This document shows, in pieces, positions 49,701 to 61,292 of a stretch of 64,000 nt of DNA. The stretch spans positions 13,867,039 through 13,931,038 of the forward strand of contig NC_012871.2 of the NCBI RefSeq assembly GCF_000003195.3, written 5' to 3'. The number at the start of each line of letters is the position of its first letter. Positions within the stretch are counted from its first letter, which is position 1. Source of the DNA: Sorghum bicolor. Its lineage: Eukaryota > Streptophyta > Magnoliopsida > Poales > Poaceae. The notes beneath the pieces were generated by a model. The model saw only the letters and a program-made list of their open reading frames with translations, was not told the DNA's origin and did not search any database. Position numbers and translations under genes: made by a program.

Positions 49701-52700
49701 GTGGAAACGGTGGTGGAACCACCGGGTCAGTGGGAAAAAAAGAAGCCTCCGCAGGGTCAGCAGGAGGTGTGGAGGTGGGGGTGGTGGAGAAAGGGAATGC
49801 CGACTCATCAAACACGACGTGGCGAGAGATGAGGACACGGCGAGAAGAGAGGTCCAAGCAACGGTACCCCTTATGCTCAGGGGAGTAACCCAGGAAGATA
49901 CAGAGAGTAGAACGGGGGGCAAGCTTATGAGGAGAAGTGGCAGCTGTGTTGGGGTAGCAAGCGCACCCAAACACACGAAGGTGATCGTAGCGGGGAGGGG
50001 TACCGAAAAGAGCGTGGTGTGGAGTGGGCGCAGGGGAAGCCGTGGAGGGCAAGCGGTTAAGGAGATAGGTGGCGGTGTGGAGGCTCTCAGCCCAGAAGTG
50101 AGCGGGAAGCGAGGCCTGTAACAGAAGGGTGCGCATGACATCGTTTGTGGTGCGAATCATGCGCTCAGCCTTGCCGTTCTGAGGGGAGGTGTAAGGGCAA
50201 GACATGCGCAACTGGACACCACAGGAGAGGAAGAAGGAGCGAGCGGTGGTGTTATCAAACTCACGCCCGTTGTCACACTGCACGGCCTTGATGGTGAGGC
50301 CGAACTGGGTGGACACCCATGCAAAAAAGTGGCGAAGAGTGGTGAATGTATCGGACTTGGCACGCAAGGGAAAAGTCCAAGAGTAATGGGAGAAGTCATC
50401 AACCACCACCAAGTAGTACTTGTAGCCAGACATACTAAGAACAGGAGATGTCCACAGGTCGCAATGGATAAGATCAAAGATGTGAGCCGCATGGGAGGAG
50501 GAGGTAGGGAAAGGAAGTCTAACATGACGGCCCAACTGGCATGCATGACACAAATGCTCATCAGGAGTGCGGGGGCAAGGCACAGCGGAACTGCGACTGA
50601 GCTGGGACAAAGCAGTGCTGCCAGGATGGCCAAGGCGACGGTGCCACGTAGTGGAGGAGGTGGTAGTGAAGGCAGAAGCCGAAGGGGGTGAATAAGAAGG
50701 CAAAGGAGGTGCAGCGGAAACCGGGAAACGAAGGGTGTAGAGAGGCCTAGTGCTGTCACAACGGAGAAGAGGACGCCGGGAAGCCAACTCCCGCACGGTG
50801 AGGCCAGAGGGGTCGAACTCAACCGAACAAGAGTTGTCAGTCGTGAAGCGGCGAATAGAGAGGAGGTTGTGAACCATACCGGGAGCCACAAGAACATCGG
50901 GGATATGAAAAGAGCCATGGGAATTGGCAGTGCCTACGGAGGAGACAGGAATGCAGGTGCCATTAGCGACCATGATGGAAGAAGGACAAGAAGGGTGGGG
51001 AGGACTGATAGAAGAGAGGAGACTCGCATCGGGCGTGATATGGAAGGTGGCGCCCGAGTCAGCGATCCAGTCAGGACTGACTGGTCGCAGCCCTGCGGCA
51101 GGAGGAGCCGCGGGCGAAGGTTTGGCGGTGGAGAGGAATGAGGAAGCCGGTGTGGAAGGAGACGCAGCTCCTCTAGGCACAGCGGCCATGGCCCGCGCAC
51201 GTAGAGCTGTTGTGTCCGACAACAGAGGCGCCGACCTGCCGTCGCCCCACATGGTCGACCACGGGTGGCGGAAAGATGCCCAGGCCGCCGGGTCCCATCC
51301 GACAGGCACTGGCAAGGCACTCGGAGGTGGAGGCCACAGAGGCGCTGAGAGACTCCACCCGCCTCCACCGCGGTGGCGACGGTGGCTGCCACGGCCCCCC
51401 CAACCCTCGCTTGGCTCGGAGGGAGGAGGAGCAAGAAGAGACGAGGTCATGTCCGCCGCCGCAGCGGCCCGGTCAGCGGCGAGGGTGGTGACCGCCGCGG
51501 CTGCGTCAGCACGCGGCAAGCCCAGTCCGGCAGCGTCAGCCCAGGGCATGCCCAGTCCGGCAGCCACTGCAGCAGGCATGGCGGCGACGGCCGCGTCCCC
51601 GGAGCCGGAGGAGGTCACCCCGACATGCATGCGCACATGGCCGTCCGCAGCAGCAGCGCGGGCAGCGGTGAGGGCAGTGGCGAGGGCGGAGTGTGGTGGA
51701 GGAAGGGCAGCACCCGCGCCCAGGGGCGGCGCGCCCGCAGCTGCGCTCAGGGCCGGCGCGCTCGCGCCCAGGGGGCCCGCGCCCAGGGAGGCCGCGCGCA
51801 GGGGCGGCGCGCCCGCGCCTCGGGGGGCCGCGCCCAGGGGCGGCGCGCCCGCGCCGGCTGGTGGTGGAGGAGGGGCGGCCATGGCCGCGGCTGCGGCGGC
51901 GCGCCGGCCGGCGGTGGCTGCTGCCTGGCGGCTGGGCTGGGAAGGGAGGGAGGGAGAAGAGAAACCCTAGCTTGATACCATGCTGTAAACTGTCATTTTC
52001 TTAATTGGGCTCACCCTAGAAGGGTAGCAATATGGTCACATACATGGGCCTCATGGGCCTAAACCTTATACTCCAACAGAACCCATGGGAAAAGATCCCT
52101 GACTCATGATACCAGATGTTATGCATGATGACCATTGCGAGGAAGATAGCTGGGCAAAATCAGCTTGGAGGGGTACATGGGATTAGTTCTTCATTGCCCT
52201 CTTCCTCAACACATCACCTCCCTTTATATAGAGAGGATTCCTGACTACCTAAGTAAGGCCCAATCAAATCTTAACAAATCATATCCAAGCCTATATCCAA
52301 TTGGCCTAAATCTAATCCTGTCAAATTGATCCAATCCCTCTAATTAATCCTATCAGCTCCTGGCCCACTAGCTGAAGGCCCAATGACATCCTAGGCGTCT
52401 TAGTCTGATCCTTGTGGAGTTGCTTAGGACCACGAGCCCTTGACTGAAATTGAGTTTCTTCTGTCCCAAACTTTGTAATTGACCAAGGAAAATCTTCTGT
52501 GCTCACAAAGATATACCTGCAGAGAAAAAAAAAACTCAATGGATGCAAATGTTCACCACTGGCTCTGGGGGTCAAGGTATTCTGCTTAATATTCCAATGA
52601 GTTAGGATTAGTGGGCCAGGAATCCAGGATTGGGCGGCTAAATGGAAAACAAGGTAGGCTGTCCCAAGCTGAACTATGCGGGATCCACTTTCTGATTTAC

Positions 52701-55700
52701 CAAGTGCAGCCTATCCTTGCTGGGTCTTACAGAAAAAACCTTGGGCCCACAAATGAAAGTTGAGGGTGTGTTAGCCATTAGTAACAGCTCAAGTATAAAT
52801 AGATTTTCAAACTTTCCTCCAGTGACTTAAGCTTCTGCTTTAGGCTGTTGGTGTGTTAAAATTAGCACGGTATCAGAGCCAGAAGTCCTGGTTTGAGGTG
52901 CCTGTGAGACTTTTGAGAAAGAAATGATTTTGTAATTGAATTTTCTGGTGGTGGGCTGATTATACTTCATCGTAGGCCACCTTGTTCCCCTTTTTGGATC
53001 ATTTTACTTAGACGTGGAAATGGATCTTGCAAATCCAAAGTCCCATTGGACTTTTTGTTCTTGGATCATGTTGGTTTGGATTTGCTTTCGATGTGGATGT
53101 CCATGTACAAGGGGTCCAAAACTAAACTTGGATGTTGGATACCAGGGAGTCAAATTTATGGTTATGTTCAGAGTTGAGTCTGTATCACGAATTCGAATTA
53201 ATCTTTCTTGGATGGAGATCATCCAACCATCTATTTGACATGTGTGGATAAATTCCAGTGTTTGAGGCATAGCCACCAGAAATCTGGATCGATTGGGTCG
53301 CGGATTGGGATCAAGGGTCGAGGATTCGAGGGTGTCTAAAAACATGGGTTAAAGAGGCAGTTAGAGTCGAGTGATCCCAACTAAGGCCTTGTTTGGATGT
53401 TGTCGGATTCACCTCAATCCACGTGTGTTGGAGTGGATTAGGGTGGAATTTAGTTCAAGTTCCACTCCAATCCACACTAACACATGTGGATTGATGCGAA
53501 TACGACTACATCCAAACAAGCCCTAATCTAGGTCGATGAGTTTTGATATGCCAACTATAATTAGTTCGAGAACATCAATACAAAGTAATAGAAACGAAAA
53601 ACAACAAGAAACATTAAACTGTACTGCATATGCTTGCCCATTTGACCCAGTCAGCCCACTAGCCACTAAATCCTAACACGTCTACTCCCACAAATCGCTC
53701 ACAGCCACCTTCTCCCTCGTAGCTTTCTTCCTCGCCTTCTCTCTCCGTCAGACAACCTAGCCTGCTGGCCACAGATCTACCACCTTCAGCCAACTCCGCA
53801 CGCAAGACACTAGTAAAATCGATCCCCCATGGTCTCCTCTTCTCTTTTCTGCTCACAGTTCTGTTGGAGGCAGATTAGTTTTATGGTGGCTGCTCCTGCT
53901 TCCCAATTTTATGGCAGTCTTCTTCAACATCAGCTCCCTCCTACATCGCAGCAACATGAAGATCCATCATTTTCCCTTCCTCGCTAAGGCTTTCCAACAC
54001 TGCTCATTGATCCATGGTATGTTCCTATGTCATGTGCGGAAAGACCTACGCAAGGCGCAGGCGCCCCCGCGACGTACGCCGCGCGGCTGAGCGCGCGGGG
54101 CGCGCGACCCAGCAGCCCGATGAGGCAACTTCCAGTGGCTAGAAATCAGGGATTAGATTGGAGGTTGTTTTGGTTAGTCTATAATTAGGGGATTTCCCTT
54201 CCATAGTTTGTTGGGCCATTGGCTATATATTCCTGTAACCAGGGAAGAATGAATCAAGCAAGAATTAATCTCCTATCTCCTTCCCCACGTCTCCTAAGCC
54301 CAGCCGGCTGAGAGGGGTATAACCTCCGCCCTGGAAGACTCTGCCGGAGACTACGAGCTTCGTAGTCGAGGGCCAGCTACCCTAGATCATACTGCCCTTG
54401 ACAACCTGGTATCACGGTCTCGTCGATCCTCTCCCACCCGCTCCTCCAGTTCATCTTCCACTGCCGCCCACCACTAGTCCACCGCCGCGCCACCGTCACC
54501 CACCTCGGCCGCGCCCGTCGCCCTAGCGCCCAGCATGACTGAGCCCTCCGCAGCCGACCTCCTGGCGGCCATCAAGGCCCTCACCGAGGACATGGCGACC
54601 ATGAAGGCCGATATGGCCTCGCTGAAGAAGGAGAAGTCGGAGTCGTCCGCCGGCGGCGGTGGCGGCAACCAGCACGCGGAAGGTCCGCACACTGACTACC
54701 CGCCCAAGCACAAGAAGTGGGACTTCCCACGCTTCGACGGCACCACCGACCCCATGCTCTTCCTCAACAAATGCGAGGCATATTTCCGCCAACACCGCAC
54801 CATGGCGGAGGAATGCGTGTGGCAGGCTTCGTACAACCTCGAGGGCGTCGCACAACTGTGGTATAACCAGCTCGAGGAAGACTCTGGCACGCCCACCTGG
54901 GCGCGCTTCAAAGAGTACCTGCACCTGCGGTTCGGGCCACCGCTCAGGTCGGTGCCGCTGTTCGAACTCGCCGAGTGCCGGCGCACGGGCACCGTCGAAG
55001 AGTACTCCAACCGTTTTCAGGCGCTTCTACCTCGCGCGGGTCGCCTGGATGAGGAGCAGCGTGTCCAGCTCTACACCGGCGGTCTCCTTCCACCGCTCAG
55101 TCACGCAGTTCGCCTCCACAACCCCGACTCGCTCGCCGCGGCGATGAGTCTCGCGCGCCAGGTCGAGCTGATGGAGGCTGAGCAGCCGCCGCCACCCGCG
55201 CCACGTGCTCCTGCGCGGGGCATTCTGCCGGCGCCCGCGCCCCGTGCTGCCCTGCCGCCACCACCGCCACCACTGGCATTACCGGCTCCGCCAGCAGCCG
55301 GGCCGCGGGGACGGTAATCGGCGTCTCTCGCCCGAGGAGATGGCCGAGCGTCGCCGTCTCGGTCTCTGTTTCAACTGCAGTGAGAAATATACTCGCGGCT
55401 ATAACCGTTTTTGCAGGCGCATTTTCTTCATGGAAGGCGTCGAGATTGACGACGCCCCGGACGACGTGGCCGCTGCCGAGCCCGACGCCGAGGCTCCCCG
55501 TTTCTCTCTCCAGGCTGTGGCTAGGGTCCCTGTGGCGGGTACCATGCAGATCCGCGTGTCCCTCGGCGCCGCGACCCTCGTCGCCCTCCTTGACTCTGGC
55601 AGCACGCACAACTTCATCTCGGCGGCAGCAGCCCGGCGTTCCGGCCTCCCCTTACGTCAGCGGCCTCGCCTCACCGCCTTGGTCGCAAACGGCGAGCGCG

Positions 55701-58700
55701 TCACCTGCGACGGTGTCATCCGCGACGCCCCTCTGCTCATCGACGGCGTCTCGTTCCCGACCGACCTCTTCGTCATGCCACTGGCCGGGTACGACGTCGT
55801 CCTGGGAACACGGTGGCTGGGCGTGCTGGGGCCCATCGTCTGGGACCTCGGCAGACGGCGCATGACGTTCCAGCACCTGGGGCGCCCCGTCTCCTGGACA
55901 GGCGTCGCCTGCCCTGCGGTGCCGACACTGGGCGTCACATCCGAGGCCGGGCCGCTCCTCGACGCCCTGCTGCACGCGTACGGGGGGCTCTTCGCCGACC
56001 CGACAGGTCTTCCCCCCAAACGTGCGCACGACCACCGCATCACCCTGAAGCCCGACGCCCAGCCCGTCGCTGTCCGGCCATATCGATACCCAGCAGCGCA
56101 CAAGGACGAGTTGGAGCGGCAGTGCGCCGCTATGATCGAGCAGGGTATCGTCCGACGCAGCGACTCGCCCTTCTCATCGCCGGTACTCCTCGTCAAGAAG
56201 CCGGACGGGTCGTGGCGTTTCTGCGTCGACTACAGGGCGCTCAATGCGCTCACCATCAAGGACGCCTTCCCGATCCCGGTGGTTGACGAGCTCCACGGCG
56301 CCAAATTCTTCACCAAGCTCGGCCTCCGGTCCGGGTATCACCAGGTGCGGATGAGGCCAGAGGATGTGCACAAGACGGCGTTCCGCACCCACGACGGCCT
56401 CTACGAGTTCCTGGTGATGCGTTCGGCCTGTGCAACGCCCCGGCGACGTTCCAGGCCTTGATGAATGACGTGCTACGGCCGTTCCTCCGCCGCTTCGTCC
56501 TGGTATTTTTTGATGATATTCTCATCTATAGCAGGACATGGGCCGATCACCTCCGCCACCTTCGGGCCGTCCTCGACGAACTGCAACGCCACCAGCTCTT
56601 CGTCAAGCGCTCCAAATGTTCTTTTGGCGCGCCCTCTGTCGCCTACCTCGGCCATGTCATCTCCGTGGCGGGGGTGGCCATGGATCTGGCCAAGGTGCAG
56701 GCGATCCACGACTGGCCGGCGCCGCGATCGGTGCGGGCAGTCCGCGGCTTCCTCGGCCTTGCAGGCTACTACCGCAAGTTTGTCCACGGTTACGGGGCCC
56801 TAGCCGCGCCACTGTCGGCGCTCCTCAAGAAGGAGGGCTTCTCCTGGGACGACGCAGCCGGGTCGGCGTTTGCGGCCCTCAAAGCCGCTATCACGACGGC
56901 CCCCGTCCTCGCCATGCCGGACTTCACCAAGCTGTTCACCGTCGGGTTCGGGGCGGTGCTAACTCAGGAAGGCCACCCAGTCGCCTTCTTCAGCCGGCCA
57001 GTGGCACCTCGCCACCGCGCGCTGGCCGCCTACGAGCGCGAGCTCATCGGCCTCGTCCAGGCCGTGCGGCACTGGCGGCCGTACCTCTGGGGGTGGAGCT
57101 TCATCGTCAAGACAGACCACTACAGTCTGAAATATCTCCTCGACCAGCGCCTCGCCACGATTCCCTAGCACCATTGGGTCGGCAAGCTCTTGGGCTTCGA
57201 CTTCTCGGTGGAGTACCGCTCCGGTGCCACTAACGTCGTCGCCGACGCTCTCTCTCGCCGCGACACCGAAGAGGGGGAGGCCATGGCGATCTCGGCGCCC
57301 CGCTTTGACCTCGTCGACCGCCTGCGCCATGCCCAGGCCACCGACCCAGCCCTGGTCGCCCTCTACGCCGAGGTCCGTTCGGGCGCCCGCGCTGCCCCAT
57401 GGGCACTGGTGGACGGCATGCTGACCTACGACGGCCGCCTGTACATCCCGCCCACGTCGCCGCTTCTCCAAGAGGTCGTGGCCGCCGTCCACAACGATGG
57501 GCACGAGGGCATCCACCGCACCCTCCATCGGCTCCGGCGCGATTTCCACTTCCCCAACATGCGCCGCATCGTGCAGGCGTTCGTGCAGGCCTGCAGTACC
57601 TGTCAGCAATACAAGTCCGACCACCTCAGGCCGGCAGGACTGCTGCAGCCGCTTCCGGTGCCGTCCGTCGTCTGGGCCGACATCGGCATCGACTTCATCG
57701 AGGCGCTGCCCAAGGTGCAGGGTAAGACGGTCATCCTCTCCGTGGTCGACCGCTTCAGCAAGTACTCCCACTTCATTCCGCTGGCACACCCCTACACAGC
57801 GGAATCTGTCGCCCAGGCGTTCTTCGCCGACGTCGTTCATCTACATGGCGTTCCGCAGTCCATCGTCTCGGACCGCGATCCGGTGTTCACGTCCGCGTTC
57901 TGGCAGGAGCATATGCGGCTCACGGGGACAAAGCTCTTCATGTCGTCCGCATTCCACCCGCAGACGGACGGCCAGACCGAGGCCGCCAACCGTGTCATCG
58001 TCATGTACCTGCGTTGCTTCTCCGGTGACCGTCCTCGCCAGTGGCTCAGATGGCTGCCCTGGGCGGAGTATACTTACAACACCGCCTACCAGTCCTCTCT
58101 CCGCGACACGCCGTTCCGGGTGGTCTATGGCCGGGATCCCCCGACCATTCGCTCGTACGAGCCTGGCGAGACCCGAGTGGCCGCTGTGGCTCAGGAGATG
58201 GAGGACCGCGCCGCCTTCCTAGACGACGTCCGCTATCGCCTGGAGCAGGCTCAGGCGGCGCAGAAGCGCGTCTACGACCGGCACCATCACCCGGTGTCCT
58301 TCCAGGTCGGCGACTGGGCCTGGCTGCGTCTCCGGCAGCGTGCTGCGGCGTCCCTCCCCAACGCGCCCAAGGGGAAGCTCAAGCCCCGTTATGTCGGGCC
58401 GTATCAGGTCCTGGAGTTGATCAACGACGTGGCTGTTCGCCTCCAGCTGGCCCCTGGAGCTCGCCTGCATGATGTGTTCCACATCGGTGTCCTCCGGAAA
58501 TTCGTCGGCGCACCACCTGCGGCACCGCCTCCACTGCCCCCCCTCTTGAACGGGGCTGCTGTTCCTGCTCCCGCCAAGGTCGTCAAGGCATGGATCGCCC
58601 GGGGTGTGCGTCAGCTGCTCGTCGAGTGGCAGGGCGAGCCACTGGCTGCTGCTACTTGGGAGGATCTGGAGGATTTCCACTCTCGGTTCCCGACCTTTCA

Positions 58701-61220
58701 GCTCGAGGACGAGCTGGACTTCGAGGCGGGGAGAGATGTCATGTGCGGAAAGACGTACGCAAGGCGCAGGCGCGCCCGCGACGTACGCCGCGCGGCTGAG
58801 CGCGCGGGGCGCGCGACCCAGCAGCCCGATGGGGCAACTTCCAGTGGCTAGAAATCAGGGATTAGATTGGAGGTTGTTTTGGTTAGTCTATAATTAGGGG
58901 ATTTCCCTTCCATAGTTTGTTGGGCCATTGGCTATATATTCCTGTAACCAGGGAAGAATGAATCAAGCAAGAATTAATCTCCTATCTCCTTCCCCACGTC
59001 TCCTAAGCCCAGCCGGCTGAGAGGGGTATAACCTCCGCCCTGGAAGACTCTGCCGGAGACTACGAGCTTCGTAGTCGAGGGCCAGCTACCCTAGATCATA
59101 CTGCCCTTGACATCCTGCTACAAAGGAACGGCAACCCAGGCAGAAACAGGACATTGACCCTGTTCGACCCCGATCCTCAATTTGGGACCACATCCCATGG
59201 TCGTGGAATGTGACTTTGACCCCAGCCCCAGTGACTATCGAGGTTATGAACCAACAAATTATGCTCAGCTTAATCTTTAGGGACATATCAGTGAACTATA
59301 CATAGATCCATTGAACAGCAAATTCGTAGAATGTATTGTTATTTGGACGTTCATACTTCAGTAAGCTCCAGCAGCTGTCTATCATGTTAGTTATGCAGTT
59401 CTCAAGAATGGCTAGTGCTCATTGGTTGGAAAGTGATTTATGTTGGGTGGAGTCAATGACCTGCCATGAATTCTAGAACCAGCTAGAAACTGGCCCTCTC
59501 GTTCATTGTTTTAAAATAAAGTTTTTTCAACCTTGGGTGCCCATTTCTTCTGTACTAGACATGGACATTCAGAGCACCCAGCTGTGTTTTGGATTCTGTT
59601 GAACTACACAGATACCCAAAATAACATAATATCTACACAGATGATGAGAAATAATTGGATTTGCCCTTGAATTGTGAGAACCTTGAGGGCTCAGTTCTAT
59701 TTTACATTCCTAAGTTAAGCTTAAATTGTTTTTAATTAATCCTCACCCAGCAGCATTATGTTAGACTGATGTATTGTTACTAGCATGTTCAAACTGATGA
59801 ATAAAAAGGGCATTAATTAACTGTCCGTGATACATTAGCATATTGACCATTTGATGTAATTTTGTGGGTGTCTGATAAACTGGAGCAAACAATTTTTGTT
59901 GCTAAACAAAATGTACATTGAGACTTTCAAGAAATGGCTTTAGACCTTTGTACAAAACAAAATTCGGACATTCTCGAATAAATTCTTAATGTTTGACACT
60001 GCTCCAATATGAGATACCAATTCAACCTGGCTTATTTTGTTGTCAATATTTGTGGTGGATTTCACAGGTTTACGATGAAGACAAACTTCAGCAAGACAAG
60101 AGGCTGGGTGTGGCAAAACTAGCAGTGAACCCTCTTGAACCTGAGATCACCCAAGAATTCACTCTGAAGCTGCTACATTCACTGGATCCAATTAAAAATA
60201 GGGACACCAAGGATAGAGGCACATTACATCTTAAGGTTAGTGTGGGTTTCTACTTATTGTTACATCTTTAACCTGAGTAGCATATAGCCTTGAAGCTAGA
60301 GATCCTAGAGGACTTGTGAATAAGAAATACATATTTCCTACGTGGGCATGTTCCTTTTCTGTTTACCTAATAACATTGCTTTTTCAACTTGGTATTTCTT
60401 AGACTATTAGTACATTCTGCCACATACATATGGTTAAGAAAAATCCATGTGACGCATACTCTAGGTTATGACTTGTGAGCAAGCCATCCAGATCTTCATG
60501 GGGAGTGCACATTTTACATACTGCTTGTCTTTGGCCTGGATTTCCTACAGAACACCACAGGCCTCAGCCTCATGTGCTCCTGACCCCAGCCCTAATTCCC
60601 AACAACATGCTGGTGATGGCTGGCTGGCTGCCCCAAGGCTCCTGCTGTCCCCCCTCCTATCTGCCTTCTGTCCGCCACAGCCTCTGTACTCCTCCCTGCA
60701 ATAATCATAATGGTGACAAGGGAGCTCAATTTGTTCTTGATGGCTCAACTGCACCAGCGGTCCAGCGCTAGCCAACAGCAGCACTGCAGCAGGCAGATTC
60801 ATGCTCACTCTTGACTACTTCGTACCTCCTGTCACTCACCTTCTTCAGCATGTCCTATGTGGTTACTGTGCTTAATACAGTAGGGTTCTGTCTATTTCTG
60901 TCAGGCCGTTTTTAACACGCAGGAGAACTGTGTATTATTATATTAAAGAGGGAAAAAATGGGTAAAGAATCCTGGTTACATATGCACCTTTTTCTTACAA
61001 ATACAATGACCTGGAATAACCTAGCCCTAGGAACAAGGGCCGACAAGGAGATCCCTCACGCGGGCCTCCTCCTTAGCTTAGACCTTTGGATCCTTATCCT
61101 TTTGTATCCATCTAAGATGTCTTGTCTTCAGTCTTCACATAACACTAATACTGTACATATAAATATAATTAGGGGAACACCTCAAACCCAATATATATAT
61201 ATAATTTTTTTGGTGGGGTT

Positions 61221-61292
<72 letters not shown>

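Larger units (their letters stand above)
47500..52078 (-). mobile_element. Young Ty1/copia element lacking Gag, antisense in intron 9
   Basis: 4579 bp bounded by two 98-bp LTRs (47500-47597 and 51981-52078) that look identical base for base. A perfect GAACC duplication flanks it (47495-47499 and 52079-52083). On the minus strand the LTR reads TGTTGGAGTATAAGG...TTTACAGCA and is followed directly by the primer-binding site TGGTATCAAGC. The G-run polypurine tract appears twice, at about 47598-47606 and 47671-47680. It carries a single open frame (47689-51882). Identical LTRs and an open frame imply a very recent insertion. Confidence 0.95.
46416..52388 (-). mobile_element. Non-autonomous LTR element hosting the copia insertion
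   Basis: The minus-strand 5' LTR is 52117-52388; the 3' LTR begins at 46416 and is recognisable to about 46675, its tail being lost or replaced. A perfect TCCTA duplication flanks it (46411-46415 and 52389-52393). The primer-binding site reads TCTGGTATCATGAG on the minus strand beside 52117. A TATATAAAGG promoter-like site lies in each LTR. The interior has no pol. It has only a small minus-strand frame of about 61 codons, starting at 52086 and ending at 47317, split by the copia element after codon 2. Confidence 0.75.
54028..59112 (+). mobile_element. Second chromodomain Ty3/gypsy element, intron 9
   Basis: 5085 bp. Two 376-bp LTRs (54028-54403 and 58737-59112), TGTCATGTGCGG...GCCCTTGACA, differ at three positions by eye. 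The flanks are TCCTA (54023-54027) and TCCTG (59113-59117), a 4/5 match. The primer-binding site CCTGGTATCACGGTC is at 54406 and the purine tract GGCGGGGAGAGA ends at 58736. It is related to, but not the same family as, the intron 3 element. Sense orientation. Confidence 0.94.

Noticed and set aside
50157..50918. Frames overlapping the copia polyprotein
   Set aside because: They are out-of-frame shadows of the 1397-codon frame, which carries all the conserved motifs.
60475..60808. Frames on both strands in intron 10
   Set aside because: They lie within a confirmed intron, with no domain or matching splice sites.
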